A stretch of DNA of 64,000 nucleotides from Fodinicola acaciae (GCF_010993745.1 NZ_WOTN01000003.1:1550001-1614000); one strand, 5' to 3'; positions 33,248 to 42,654 are shown, numbered from the stretch's first letter. Numbers and translations: made by a program. Notes: generated by a model not told the origin, from the sequence alone.

Positions 33248-35653
33248 CTAACGCTTGCCGAGGGTGGAGTTGCCACCGCCGTCGACCAGGCCGGCGCGGC
33301 GCAGCGCGTCGGCGAGTGCCCCACCTCCGGAGCTGCCGCCGGCCTGCGTACGACCGCCGCGCTGCTGACCACCACGCTGCTGGCCGCGCTGGCCGCCGGC
33401 CGGACGACCACCCTGCCGGCCGCCGCCCTGGCCGCGGCGCTCACCGTCGGCCGGCTCCGGCGACGCCTCGTCGTCCAGCCGCAGCGTCAGCGAGATCCGC
33501 TTGCGCGGGATGTCGACGTCCATGACCTTCACCTTCACGATGTCGCCGGACTTGACGACCTCGCGCGGGTCCTTGACGAAGTTCTTCGACATCGCCGAGA
33601 CGTGCACCAGACCGTCCTGGTGTACGCCGATGTCAACGAAGGCACCGAAAGCGGCGACGTTGGTGACCGTGCCCTCCAGCACCATGCCGGCCTTGAGGTC
33701 GGCTAGCGTCTCAACTCCCTCGGCGAAGCTGGCGGTCTGGAACGCCGGCCGCGGGTCGCGACCGGGCTTCTCCAGCTCGGACAGGATGTCGGTGACGGTC
33801 GGCAGGCCGAAGGTGTCGTCGACGAAGTCGGCCGGTTTGGCCTTGCGCAGGGCCGGAGTGTTGCCGATCAGGCCGGCGATGTCGCCGCCGTTGACCGCGT
33901 CGGCGATCCGGCGTACGACCGGATAGGCCTCCGGATGCACGCTGGAGAAGTCGAGCGGGTCGTCGCCGCCGCGGATCTTCAGGAAGCCGGCGCACTGCTC
34001 GAAGGCCTTCGGACCCAGCCGCGGCACCTCTTTCAACGCCGTACGCGAACGGAACGGACCGTTGGCGTCGCGGTGCGCCACGATGCTCGCGGCGAGGCCG
34101 CTGGTGACGCCGGATACGCGGGTCAGCAGTGGCACGGAGGCGGTGTTGACATCGACGCCGACCGCGTTCACGCAGTCCTCGACGACCGCGTCCAGCGACC
34201 GCGACAGCTTCGACTCGGAGATGTCGTGCTGATACTGACCGACGCCGATCGACTTCGGGTCGATCTTGACCAGCTCGGCCAGCGGGTCCTGCAGCCGGCG
34301 GCCGATCGAGGCGGCGCCGCGCAGGGACACGTCCAGGTCAGGCAGCTCCTTGGAGGCGTACTCGGACGCGGAGTAGACCGACGCGCCGGCCTCCGACACG
34401 ACCACCTTGGTGAGCTTGAGCTCCGGATACTTCTTGATCAGCTCGATCGCCAGCCGGTCGGTCTCACGCGAGGCCGTACCGTTGCCGATCGCGATCAGCT
34501 CGCTGCCGAAACGCTTGGCCAGCGCGGCGACCTTGGCGATCGACTCGTCCCAGCGCCGGTGCGGCACGTGCGGATAGATCGTGTCGGTGGCGACCACCTT
34601 GCCGGTGCCGTCCATCACCGCGACCTTCACGCCGGTACGGAAACCGGGGTCGAGGCCGATGGTCGGCCGCGTGCCGGCCGGCGCGGCCAGCAGCAGGTCG
34701 CGCAGGTTGTCGGCGAAGACGCGTACGGCCTCGTCCTCGGCCACCTGGCGCAGCCGCAGCCGCAGGTCGATGCCGAGGTGCACCAGGATGCGCGTACGCC
34801 AGGCCCACCGTACGGTGTCGGCCAGCCAGCGGTCCGCCGGCCGGCCGCGGTCGGCGATGCCGAACCGCCGCGCGATCCGCGCCTCGTACTCCGACGGCGT
34901 GCCGGGCTCAACGTCCTCGGCGTCCGGCGAGAGCACCAGCTCGAGGATCTCCTCCTTCTCGCCGCGGAAGAGCGCGAGGATGCGGTGCGACGGCAGCTTC
35001 TCGTACGGCTCGTCGAACTCGAAGTAGTCGGAGAACTTGGCGCCGTCGGCTTCCTTGCCTTCCCGCACCTTCGACACCATCCGGCCCACCGACCACATGC
35101 GTTCGCGCAGGTCACCGAGCAGGTCGGCGTCCTCGGCGAAGCGCTCAACCAGGATCGCGCGGGCGCCTTCCAGCGCGGCGCCAGCGTCGGCGACCCCCTT
35201 CTCGGCGTCGACGAACTCGGTCGCCTTGGTGTGCGGGTCGGTGGTCGGGTCGGTGAGCAGCGTGTCTGCTAGCGGCTCCAGGCCGGCCTCGCGGGCGATC
35301 TGTGCCTTGGTGCGCCGCTTGGGCTTGTACGGCAGGTAGATGTCCTCCAGCCGCGCCTTGGTCTCGGCCCGCATGATCTGCGCGGTCAGCTCGTCGGTGA
35401 GCTTTCCCTGCGAGCGGATCTCGTCCAGGATCGCCACCCGCCGCTCGTCCAGCTCGCGCAGATAGCGCAACCGCTCCTCCAACGTACGCAGCTGCGCGTC
35501 GTCCAGAGCGCCGGTGACTTCCTTCCGGTAGCGGGCGATGAACGGCACCGTGGCGCCCTCGTCCAGCAGCTGGACCGCGGCGCTCACCTGCCCCTCGCGT
35601 ACGCCCAGCTCCTCGGCGATCTTCTGGTCGATGCTCGTCGTCACAGTCCCCAT
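33248..35653 (-). CDS. tex: Tex-family transcription accessory protein
   Basis: RNA-binding protein of 801 residues. Family hallmarks: N-terminal [37 protein letters not shown], the YqgF-like core [19 protein letters not shown], the helix-hairpin-helix [18 protein letters not shown], and a C-terminal S1 domain ([20 protein letters not shown]). A Gly/Arg/Gln-rich low-complexity tail of about 60 residues follows, which is longer than usual. Start at 35653 with AGGAG, seven bases after the MOSC stop, so the two are co-transcribed. Confidence 0.93.
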   Translation of the reverse strand: MGTVTTSIDQKIAEELGVREGQVSAAVQLLDEGATVPFIARYRKEVTGALDDAQLRTLEERLRYLRELDERRVAILDEIRSQGKLTDELTAQIMRAETKARLEDIYLPYKPKRRTKAQIAREAGLEPLADTLLTDPTTDPHTKATEFVDAEKGVADAGAALEGARAILVERFAEDADLLGDLRERMWSVGRMVSKVREGKEADGAKFSDYFEFDEPYEKLPSHRILALFRGEKEEILELVLSPDAEDVEPGTPSEYEARIARRFGIADRGRPADRWLADTVRWAWRTRILVHLGIDLRLRLRQVAEDEAVRVFADNLRDLLLAAPAGTRPTIGLDPGFRTGVKVAVMDGTGKVVATDTIYPHVPHRRWDESIAKVAALAKRFGSELIAIGNGTASRETDRLAIELIKKYPELKLTKVVVSEAGASVYSASEYASKELPDLDVSLRGAASIGRRLQDPLAELVKIDPKSIGVGQYQHDISESKLSRSLDAVVEDCVNAVGVDVNTASVPLLTRVSGVTSGLAASIVAHRDANGPFRSRTALKEVPRLGPKAFEQCAGFLKIRGGDDPLDFSSVHPEAYPVVRRIADAVNGGDIAGLIGNTPALRKAKPADFVDDTFGLPTVTDILSELEKPGRDPRPAFQTASFAEGVETLADLKAGMVLEGTVTNVAAFGAFVDIGVHQDGLVHVSAMSKNFVKDPREVVKSGDIVKVKVMDVDIPRKRISLTLRLDDEASPEPADGERRGQGGGRQGGRPAGGQRGQQRGGQQRGGRTQAGGSSGGGALADALRRAGLVDGGGNSTLGKR

Positions 35654-35659
35654 CCGCTC

Positions 35660-36391
35660 CTAGCCGGCTGACAGGTCCTCCATTCTGCCGGCTGGGTCGA
35701 GGTGGACTTCGTCGCCTACCCGGATGACACCTTCGCGCGTCGGCGCGCCGTACACGCCGAGGTAGTTGTCGCGCTCCTTGGCGACCGCCTTGAGCACCGC
35801 TGGGTTGCGCTCGGCGGTGTGCGGGTCGTAGTTGATGAGGACACACCGGCTGTCGCGCTGGTCGACGTGCATCTCGATGCCGCCGATGCGTACGGTGTGG
35901 CCGACCCAGCCGTCCTCCTGGAACGGCTCGTCGCCGGTCGCCTCGATCACCACGTTTGGCCGGAAACGCTCCGGCCGCAGCCGCGCGCCGGCGAGTTTTC
36001 CGATGTTTTCCACGGATTGCGTGGTCATCAGCGACAGCGGCGCGGTGTCGAAGATGCCGCGGTTCTGCTTCATCACGCGTACGCCGTCGCCGAGTTCCTT
36101 GCACAGAGCCGGATCCGTCACGTCCAGCTCGCGGCCCGCCGGCGTACGCACCACTGTCGCCGACGCCTCCGGCCGCTGCGGATCGACGAGTTTTGGCTGA
36201 TAGCGGGTCATGTCCGGCAGTTGGCGGATGGTCAGCCACGGGAAGTTGCTGGCCACCTGGCCGTCCCTGACGAAGGCCCAGCGGCGGTCGCCGGCCAGGC
36301 CGTGCCAGCTCACCTCGGCCGCCTCCAGCGGCTCGCCGGCCATGGATTTCACCGGATAGCGCCACATGCCGACCACGCGTCCCACGATCAC
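35660..36391 (-). CDS. MOSC-domain protein
   Basis: Protein of 243 residues with the N-terminal MOSC beta-barrel (MWRYPVKSMAGEPLEAAEVS, GLAGDRRWAFV) and a MOSC domain (RFRPNVVIEA, CVLINYDPHTAERNPAVLKA). Conserved Cys 195 region is present. MOSC proteins bind molybdenum cofactor or carry sulfur, as in mARC and MoCo sulfurase; partner unknown. The GTG start at 36391 has a leaderless-type -10 and several other in-frame GTG codons follow. Operon with tex. Confidence 0.82.
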   Translation of the reverse strand: MIVGRVVGMWRYPVKSMAGEPLEAAEVSWHGLAGDRRWAFVRDGQVASNFPWLTIRQLPDMTRYQPKLVDPQRPEASATVVRTPAGRELDVTDPALCKELGDGVRVMKQNRGIFDTAPLSLMTTQSVENIGKLAGARLRPERFRPNVVIEATGDEPFQEDGWVGHTVRIGGIEMHVDQRDSRCVLINYDPHTAERNPAVLKAVAKERDNYLGVYGAPTREGVIRVGDEVHLDPAGRMEDLSAG

Positions 36392-36403
36392 CAGGTCACC
36401 CTA
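36391..36403 (-). promoter_or_regulatory. leaderless promoter -10 box of MOSC gene
   Basis: On the minus strand TAGGGT (36403-36398) is followed by six bases and GTG at 36391. The box overlaps the stop of the upstream AlkZ-like gene, giving the MOSC-tex pair an internal promoter. Confidence 0.4.
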
Positions 36404-37495
36404 CGTCGCACCGAAGGTGACCTGGTGGCTGGCGGCCGGGTCGGTGAAGCGAAGCAACGCCAGCGCCTCCGGCTCGATGTCGTCACGCTCGGCCGTCGAC
36501 AGCTTGCGCAGTGGTTCGATGGTGACCGTCGCGGTCGCTTTCTTCCTTTGCATGCGCCAAAGTGCCGCCACGAAGCCGTCGACCAGGACCGTGCCGCGGA
36601 CGATGCCGTTGACGGTGATGTAGGCCCTGCGGTGCTCGTCGGCGATGATCCGCGACCGGTCGGCGTGACCGAGCACCACGTTGTCGTACTCGGCCACCAG
36701 CCGCACCGGCGCCGGCACCTCCGGTGACGGGATCTTCCCTTTCGGTGTGTCGAAAAGCTCGGCGCCGTCCTCGGCGCGCAGCCGGCGCAACGGCATCGCA
36801 CGTGCGACCTCGCCGAGCCGGGTCAACCCCGACCAGTTCTGCATGTCGGCGACCGTCGCCGGACCGAATGCCGCCAGGTAACGGAAAACCAGCGACTCGA
36901 CATCGGCTTTGTCCGGCACGGAGCCGCCGAGCCACGACTCGACCGAGGTGTAGACGCGCGGACCGCTGCGGTCCCAGGTGCCACACGGCGGCACCTGGAT
37001 GAGCGGCACGCGCGTACGCACCACGTTGGTCACCATCGACGGATGCCGGCCCGGCCACTGTGCCAGCATGCCGTCGCGGATTTCGCCGAATGTGAGCGGT
37101 TTTTCCTCCAACAGCGCGCGACCGACGGTCGCGTACGTGTCGAGGTCGACGCCGTCCATCACCTTGCCGAAGGTCGCGATCAGAGATTTTTCCATGGTGG
37201 CCTGCATGACGGCGCGTACGGCCAGGAAATCCGCGGCGGTGTGCAGATGGAGTGTCGATCGCAGTGTCGCGCCACGTACGACCTGGCGCCGCTCGATGAG
37301 CTTTGTCAGGTCGTCGCGGCGAAAGCCGGCGATCCGCGACCAGAGGCCGTGATAGGGCGGATTGGTGGCCTGCGCCTGCATCCCGACCAGCCGGTCGATC
37401 ACCTTCTTGGCGGTGCTTTTCGTGCGCTTCAGCAGCAATTGCCGCTCCAGCAACGCACGATTGAGCTCACGCCGGCTGACGACCCGTACACGCAT
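36401..37495 (-). CDS. AlkZ-like winged-helix DNA-binding protein (HTH_42)
   Basis: Protein of 364 residues of the YcaQ/AlkZ superfamily, whose members are DNA glycosylases that remove bulky or crosslinking adducts. The family's catalytic loop is a Gln-x-Gln or Gln-x-Asp motif; here GMQAQATNPPYHGLW near residues 30-44 provides QAQ. Other features: LWSRIAGFRRDDLTKLIERR, RGATLRSTLHLH and VNGIVRGTVLVDGFVAALW. Residue numbering assumes ATG 37495. Four further in-frame ATGs extend into a palindromic repeat upstream, so the true N terminus is uncertain. Activity inferred. Confidence 0.75.
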   Translation of the reverse strand: MRVRVVSRRELNRALLERQLLLKRTKSTAKKVIDRLVGMQAQATNPPYHGLWSRIAGFRRDDLTKLIERRQVVRGATLRSTLHLHTAADFLAVRAVMQATMEKSLIATFGKVMDGVDLDTYATVGRALLEEKPLTFGEIRDGMLAQWPGRHPSMVTNVVRTRVPLIQVPPCGTWDRSGPRVYTSVESWLGGSVPDKADVESLVFRYLAAFGPATVADMQNWSGLTRLGEVARAMPLRRLRAEDGAELFDTPKGKIPSPEVPAPVRLVAEYDNVVLGHADRSRIIADEHRRAYITVNGIVRGTVLVDGFVAALWRMQRKKATATVTIEPLRKLSTAERDDIEPEALALLRFTDPAASHQVTFGAT

Positions 37496-37537
37496 GGCCC
37501 CCATGCTTGCATCCAACGCAAGCATGGGGGCCATGCG
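37491..37537. repeat. 47-bp perfect palindrome of dispersed repeat family
   Basis: Two perfect 20-bp arms (CGCATGGCCCCCATGCTTGC and its complement) around a seven-base loop. It fills the 44-bp gap between DedA and the AlkZ-like gene and covers the latter's start codon. The arm and loop match the tandem repeats at 12281-12370 (shared GGCCA-CCATGC-GCGT(T/C)GG pattern). Confidence 0.85.
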
Positions 37538-37539
37538 AC

Positions 37540-38178
37540 CTACCGTACGGACGCCAGCTCTTTCTCCGGCTCCGCGGCGGCGCGGCGTTTGCGGACGTAA
37601 CGGACCACCTCGACGACCGCGGTGATGCCGAAAGCGATGCCAAATCCGAGCAGCAGGCCGGCGAGCGGATTGTGCTCGAAGGCGGCGCCACCGAGATAAC
37701 CGATCAGTCCGCCGTAGACGCCCCACGACACCGCGGCGAGCGCGTCGAAGGCGGAGAACCGGCGCAACGGATAACGCCCGGCGCCGGTGGTGAGCGTGGC
37801 TGCCGTACGACCACCGGGGATGTAGCGCGCCACCACCAACACCAGACCGCCGCGCTCGGCGATCGCGTTGGTGGCCCAGTCGTACGCCTTCCGGCGCTTC
37901 GTACCGGGCTTCATCCGGTTGAGCAGACGGTCGCCGAACAACCGGCCGATCAGGTAGGAGACGTGGTCGCCGACGAAGGCACCGACCGCCGCCACCGCGA
38001 TGACCAGCAACAGGTTGGGGTTGCTGGTCGACGCGGCGAAGACGCCTGCCGTGATGACCACGGTTTCGCTCGGCACGGCCGGGAAGAACGCGTCGACCGC
38101 GGCGAGCGTGAAAATCACCAGATAAATCCACGGCGACGCCATCACGCCGTCGACGAACTGCAAAATCGTATCTGTCAC
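37540..38178 (-). CDS. DedA-family membrane protein
   Basis: Membrane protein of 212 residues with the DedA/VTT pattern: FFPAVPSETVVITAGVFAAS, GAFVGDHVSYLIGRLFGD, then VVARYIPGGRTAATLTTGAG with the conserved R-x-x-P-G. DedA proteins are thought to move phospholipids such as undecaprenyl phosphate across the membrane. It is upstream of the AlkZ-like gene on the same strand. Confidence 0.87.
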   Translation of the reverse strand: MTDTILQFVDGVMASPWIYLVIFTLAAVDAFFPAVPSETVVITAGVFAASTSNPNLLLVIAVAAVGAFVGDHVSYLIGRLFGDRLLNRMKPGTKRRKAYDWATNAIAERGGLVLVVARYIPGGRTAATLTTGAGRYPLRRFSAFDALAAVSWGVYGGLIGYLGGAAFEHNPLAGLLLGFGIAFGITAVVEVVRYVRKRRAAAEPEKELASVR

Positions 38179-38286
38179 AGCAGAGCCTTTCCGAGATAAC
38201 GTCTCGGAGGAAAACGTTAGGAAAATCCGGCCGCGCGCACATGACTCGAAAGTCGCTCGCCGGGTCTGACTTTCGCCAGGGGGAGA

Positions 38287-38296
38287 CCCCTAGGGG
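38287..38296. promoter_or_regulatory. CCCCTAGGGG palindrome
   Basis: Perfect ten-base palindrome (within GACCCCTAGGGGCAG) in the 220-bp gap between divergent DedA and lipase genes. Its core equals that of the CsoR-like site at 22131-22146, but the flanking TA/AT bases are missing. A second hairpin, CCGAGA-N5-TCTCGG, lies near 38194-38210. Confidence 0.3.
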
Positions 38297-38398
38297 CAGA
38301 CACTTTGGTATGACGGCGCCGTACTCGTGAGAGTTACCGCACGGACCGCTCCACCGGGTGACGCTCGCGGCGCCGCCGCGGCCGTAGCTTCGACGGCC

Positions 38399-39646
38399 AT
38401 GAAGACATCGACGCGAGCCGCGATCGCCGCCACGATCGCCGCCAGCCTGCTTTTCACCGCTCCCGGCGTGGCTTTCGCCGCGTCCACCCCGCCGCCCGCG
38501 GTCGCCAGCCAACACGTACGCGGCCAGCTGCTCGACGTGACCTACCTGGCCACCTACACCGATCCGGCGTCGGTCCTGAAAAACGCCGGTTTCCAGGATC
38601 CTGGCACGCTCAGGCACGGTGTCGTCACCTACCGGATCGTCTACCGTACCGTCGATCCCTCCGGCCGGCCGACGACCGCGAGTGGACTTGTGGCTCTGCC
38701 GCTCGGAAAACGCGGTGACCTGAAGGTCGTGTCGTACACGCACGGCACCGAGCTCTACTGGCAGAACGCACCGTCCGCGTACCTGGAGTCCGGCGACCTG
38801 TGGAGCGCGGCGCCGGCGATCACGTACGCCGGCACCGGTTTCGCCGCGGTCGCGCCGGACTATCTCGGCCTCGGATACGGCCAGCCGATGACGCAGGCCT
38901 ACCTGCACATTCCGTCCGAGGTCACGACGTCGGTCGACATGCTCCGGGCGGCGCGTACGTTCGCGCAGCGGCGTGGGATCGAGCTGCGGCGCCACGTGCT
39001 GGTCACCGGCTTCTCGCAGGGCGGGATGGCCGCCGTCGGCCTGGCCCGCGGCCTGCAGGACGGCGCGGACGGCTGGTTCCGGCTCGGCGCGCTGTCCGCG
39101 GTCAGCGGCGCGTACGACACCACCACCGAGCTGCCGGCATTTCTCGACGGCACCGTCAACGAACGGCTCGCCGTCGTCTACACGGCTGTTCTTTTGGTGA
39201 CCTGGAACAAACTCCACCACCTCTACGACTCACCGTACGAGGTGTTCCAGCCGAAATACGCCGGCCAGATGGACCGGCTGTTCAACTCGCGTACGCCGGT
39301 GGACGAGATCCTGCGAACGCTGCCGACCACACTCGGTGAGCTTTACACCGAGGCCGGCCTGGCGATGCTGCGACACCCGACCGGCCGGTTCGCCGCCGCA
39401 CTCGCCGAGGCCGACTCGATCTGCCGCGACTGGACACCGCGCGTGCCGGTGCGGCTGCTCTATTCGACGCTCGACCGCGAGGCCGTGCCGGCGAATACGA
39501 TGTCCTGCGCGGCATCCTTCGCCGCTCGCGGTTTCCGCGCGCCGGTGACCGATCTGCCGCCGCTGGCGTACAACGAGTCGTACCACCTCGGCACCAACGT
39601 CACTGGCCTCGCGGAGACGGCCCGCTGGTTCAACCAGCTCCGCTGA
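38399..39646 (+). CDS. secreted lipase/esterase (alpha/beta hydrolase)
   Basis: Exported protein of 415 residues. A Sec signal peptide (basic start, AAIAATIAASLLFTAPG, cleavage after AFA near residue 26) is clear. The nucleophile motif GFSQGGMAA lies near residue 208, and the C-terminal LLYSTLDREAVPANTM and SYHLGTNV supply the Asp and His. It resembles secretory lipases of the LIP type and actinobacterial prolyl/tripeptidyl-type hydrolases. TAGCTT eight bases before the ATG may be a leaderless -10. Substrate probably a lipid ester or acyl compound. Confidence 0.8.
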   Translation: MKTSTRAAIAATIAASLLFTAPGVAFAASTPPPAVASQHVRGQLLDVTYLATYTDPASVLKNAGFQDPGTLRHGVVTYRIVYRTVDPSGRPTTASGLVALPLGKRGDLKVVSYTHGTELYWQNAPSAYLESGDLWSAAPAITYAGTGFAAVAPDYLGLGYGQPMTQAYLHIPSEVTTSVDMLRAARTFAQRRGIELRRHVLVTGFSQGGMAAVGLARGLQDGADGWFRLGALSAVSGAYDTTTELPAFLDGTVNERLAVVYTAVLLVTWNKLHHLYDSPYEVFQPKYAGQMDRLFNSRTPVDEILRTLPTTLGELYTEAGLAMLRHPTGRFAAALAEADSICRDWTPRVPVRLLYSTLDREAVPANTMSCAASFAARGFRAPVTDLPPLAYNESYHLGTNVTGLAETARWFNQLR

Positions 39647-39655
39647 GATGCCCGC

Positions 39656-40359
39656 ATGACCGGCGTTCAGCCGATCATCACCACCTCGGAGCCAGTTTCC
39701 TCGGACCTGATGCTGCGCGACGCCGAACGGGAATACCGCAAGTCCGTCGCGCGGGTGTTGGATATCGTCAAGGCGATTGAGCACAAAAGGCGTACGAGCA
39801 GTTGCAGACCAAAACTATGCAGCAGCTGTTGGAAGACCAGTTGCTGCTCTCCCAGGCCGAGGCCCGTCGCCGGGCGCAGCGCGCACGCGCATTCTGTCCG
39901 GGCATGGCGATGACGGGTGAGATGTTGGCGGCGAAGCTGGACATCGCCGCGAGGCCATGCGCCGTGGTGATCTGGCTGATTCGCAGTTGGATGCGATCCG
40001 TGCAGTGATCACCAGGCTGCCGGCACATGTGGATTTCCAGCAGCGGGGAAGTTGCCGATCCAGGGTGCGCAGCGGCCGCATCATCCCGGTCATCCTCAAC
40101 TCCGAAGGCGTACCGCTGGATGCTGGGCGTAAGGAGCGGCTGGCCGGCCCAGAGTTGCGGAAAGCGTTGATCGCACGGGACAAAGGCTGCATTCGGCCGG
40201 GATGCACCCGGCCAGTCCGGCACACGCGATCGCACCACATTGGTGTCGTGGGTGGACGGTGGCACCACCTGCCTGGAAAAACATCCCGAATTCATCCCGC
40301 CAGTTGACGTGGATGTCGAGCAATTGCCGCTGCGAAATACCTACCACCTGTACGGCTGA
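39656..40359 (+). pseudogene. DUF222/HNH endonuclease (13E12-type) pseudogene 1
   Basis: Broken gene read in four successive frame segments. The N-terminal part (SVARVLDIVKAIE) shifts frame at the A-run 39785-39788 into KAYEQL...LLSQAEARRRAQRARAF; a second shift near 39946 leads to EAMRRGDLADSQLDAIRAVI, and a third near 40249 separates CIRPGCTRPVRHTRSHHI from VDGGTTCLEKHPEFIPP. The middle of the DUF222 domain is missing. The HNH motif remains recognisable. DUF222/HNH proteins are a repeated family in actinobacteria; no activity is expected here. Confidence 0.8.
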
Positions 40360-40379
40360 ACCGCACAGGTGAACACAAA

Positions 40380-40429
40380 CGCTCGTTTCCTCGCCTCAGC
40401 CACCAGAAAGCTGAGACGAGGAACGAGCG
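40380..40429 (-). terminator. 20-bp stem hairpin
   Basis: CGCTCGTTTCCTCGCCTCAGC (one bulge, one mismatch) pairs 40380-40400 with 40410-40429 around a nine-base loop. On the minus strand it is followed by TTTGTGTT, so it probably terminates the L,D-transpeptidase-like gene, although 164 bp lie between its stop codon and the hairpin. The bases 40430-40593 hold nothing I can identify. Confidence 0.55.
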
Positions 40430-40593
40430 CGTTCCATGCCTTTCAGCCTGGTGTGGCAGGGGTGAAGCTCGGTCCGCCGTCGCGCTTGCGCCTCATCCAC
40501 AATCGCTACGGCTGTCATAGTGTGTCGCGTTCAGATTCTGCGGGTCGCGGGAGGGGAAGAGTACGGTCCATCGCGCGCATCGGGGCCGTGCCC

Positions 40594-41520
40594 TCACAGT
40601 CCTGCCGGCCAGGTGGGTGAGGTGGGGCGCCCGGCGGTGTCCGGCGTGTCGACCAGGTCACCGAGCTGCGTGACCCCGAAAAACCACTCGGCGTCGGCCG
40701 GCCGCAGGCTGATCCCACCGGCGGACACGTCGCGGTGGCCGATGTCCGGCACGGCCCAGCGCGCGGCGAACGCGCCGTCCCAGTCGTTCATGCTGACGAC
40801 CCACTGCACGTTCACGCGGTAGAAGTCGGCTTTGCCCGGCGTGCCGCCGGTCAGCACCTTCGTACGGTGTTTCCCGGTGACGACCGAGCTGCCGCGCGGC
40901 GTCGGCGCGCTCGGCTTGCCGAGCGAGACCGGCAGCACCCGCGCCACCCGGCCATCCGACCGGACCGTCAGCTGATGCTTCGCGGCATCGACCGTCGTCA
41001 CCTGACGCGCCCCGATCGACATGGAAAACGACAGGTCCGCGGCGAAGGTACGCCCGTCACCCGTCGGTTTTCCGCGTACGGCCGCCACCACCTCGACCTT
41101 CGAGTGCGGCCGCCAGTCGGCCCGCGGCAGGAACAGCAGTTGCCGGTTTCCCGGCTGCCATCGCCACCGGCCCGGCACGTCGGCGCCGCCAACGCGAACG
41201 GCGATCGCGTTGACGATCGGGGCGCTGACCGGCTCGGTGAAACGCAGCACGACCGGCATCTGAACGCCGTACGAGTCGGCGGCCGGCGGCAGGACTCGCA
41301 CCTGGTCACCGGCGGCCGGAGTCGCTGTCGGCCGGGGCACGACCGTGACCGCGGCGACAACGACCACCAACGCGGCCGCGGCGGCCACGAACAACGGCGC
41401 GATCCACGAGGCGCGGCGGCCGGCGACCGGCGCGGGCTTCGGCGGCTGCCGGCGCTCGTCCACGGCGGTCGTCGCGGCCGCGTGGAAGGCGTCACCGAGC
41501 AGCTTCTCGACGTCGTTCAT
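40594..41520 (-). CDS. anti-sigma-like membrane protein with degenerate L,D-transpeptidase domain
   Basis: Protein of 308 residues. Order: cytosolic segment 1-38, one membrane helix at about 39-61, an Ig-like domain at about 72-165 and a YkuD-type domain at about 175-295. The YkuD motif is normally S-H-G-C; here it is S266-A-G-G269, and the preceding His of the F-V-H motif is Ala 253. Flanking residues (ISLRPADAEWFFGVTQLGDLV) still align well, so the catalytic His and Cys are specifically lost. The gene overlaps the upstream ECF sigma gene by ATGA, the usual position of an anti-sigma factor. I infer a cell-wall sensor controlling the sigma factor. Confidence 0.78.
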   Translation of the reverse strand: MNDVEKLLGDAFHAAATTAVDERRQPPKPAPVAGRRASWIAPLFVAAAAALVVVVAAVTVVPRPTATPAAGDQVRVLPPAADSYGVQMPVVLRFTEPVSAPIVNAIAVRVGGADVPGRWRWQPGNRQLLFLPRADWRPHSKVEVVAAVRGKPTGDGRTFAADLSFSMSIGARQVTTVDAAKHQLTVRSDGRVARVLPVSLGKPSAPTPRGSSVVTGKHRTKVLTGGTPGKADFYRVNVQWVVSMNDWDGAFAARWAVPDIGHRDVSAGGISLRPADAEWFFGVTQLGDLVDTPDTAGRPTSPTWPAGL

Positions 41521-42035
41521 GCCAGCCCTCCCAGCGTACGTTTGACCGCCGCCAGTCCGCGGCTCGCGGTGGACTTCACTGCCCCGGGCGAAATTCCCAG
41601 TGTCTGGGCGATTTCCTTCTCTGACGGCCCCGACCAGTAGCGCAGGATCAACACCTCCCGTTGCCGCCTCGGCAGCTGCCGTACTGCCCCGAGCGCCTGC
41701 CGGTGTTCTCCGGACAGCAGTGCGTGATAGTCGGCGCCCTCGGCCCGCTCCGGCTCGGCGGCTCGCAGGTGCCGACGCGCCACCACACGCCGCCGCAACA
41801 CCGACCTGGACAGGTTGAGCACGGACATGCGCAGATAGCCCACCGCCGCGTCCGGATCCCGCAACCGATGCTGGTGACGATGCAACGCGACGAAAGCGTC
41901 CCGCACGACGTCCTCCGCGGTCGCCACGTCATCCACCAGCAGCACGGCGAGCCGCACCATCGCCCGCCAGCTCTGCGCATATATGGCGGGTACGTCGACA
42001 GGCACCCGCCCCGTCCCTTCCAATGCGATCGTCAC
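41517..42035 (-). CDS. SigE-family ECF sigma factor
   Basis: RNA polymerase sigma factor of 172 residues. Region 2 (LAVLLVDDVATAEDVVRDAF, AVGYLRMSVLNLSRSVLRRR) and region 4 (LPRRQREVLILRYWSGPSEK, EIAQTLGISPGAVKSTASRG) are complete. It lacks extra domains. It is translationally coupled to the downstream membrane protein gene (ATGA). The 25-bp gap to the TetR gene downstream of the operon's opposite end shows no obvious promoter; its own promoter should lie between 42036 and the end of the TetR gene. Confidence 0.88.
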   Translation of the reverse strand: MTIALEGTGRVPVDVPAIYAQSWRAMVRLAVLLVDDVATAEDVVRDAFVALHRHQHRLRDPDAAVGYLRMSVLNLSRSVLRRRVVARRHLRAAEPERAEGADYHALLSGEHRQALGAVRQLPRRQREVLILRYWSGPSEKEIAQTLGISPGAVKSTASRGLAAVKRTLGGLA

Positions 42036-42060
42036 CTCACCCGGTCGCGCAACCGGCCAG

Positions 42061-42654
42061 TCAGGTTGTCATCCGGCGGAAAGTACGCTCCAGCAGAGCG
42101 GCGACGTGATCCTGGAAGCGCTCCAGCGGCCAGCCATGCTCGACGATCAGCAGCTCGGGCAGGTCCGGCGAGCTGAGCGCCTGCAGCATCTCGGCGGCCG
42201 AGTCGACGGTCCACGGCTCGGCCAGCAGGCCGGCGTGATCGAGCCAGGCCATCAACATCTGGCACGACAGCAGCTGGTTGGCGTGCACTTTGGCGCGGTG
42301 CCGCGCGGCGTCCGGGTCGACCTGGTGGACCCGGTCGGCGGCGCGCATGACCGGCGCGATCCGCAGCACGTACGTGCCGAGGTGGCCGGCCCAGGCGCGC
42401 AGCGCGCTGACCGGATCGGCGGCCTGGAACACCGGATCCAGCGACGGCGCGAGGCCGGCCTCGTCGGCGATCTGGCCGGCCAGCTCGTCGATGAGCTCGG
42501 ACCGGGACGGAAAGTGCAGGTAGACACCGCGACGTGAGACGCCGGCGCGGTCGGCCACCGCGGCCATCGTGACCGCCTCGAAGCCGCCGTCGGTCAGCAG
42601 CTCGCGGGTCGCCGCGAGCAGCGCCTCTCTCGTACGCCGGCTCCGTGCGTTCAT
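42061..42654 (-). CDS. TetR-family repressor of MFS pump
   Basis: TetR regulator of 197 residues: RTREALLAATRELLTDGGFE, TMAAVADRAGVSRRGVYLHF form the DNA-binding domain at residues 5-50. It is divergent from the MFS efflux gene with 73 bp between starts, which contain two palindromic operators, so it very likely represses the pump and itself. Confidence 0.88.
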   Translation of the reverse strand: MNARSRRTREALLAATRELLTDGGFEAVTMAAVADRAGVSRRGVYLHFPSRSELIDELAGQIADEAGLAPSLDPVFQAADPVSALRAWAGHLGTYVLRIAPVMRAADRVHQVDPDAARHRAKVHANQLLSCQMLMAWLDHAGLLAEPWTVDSAAEMLQALSSPDLPELLIVEHGWPLERFQDHVAALLERTFRRMTT

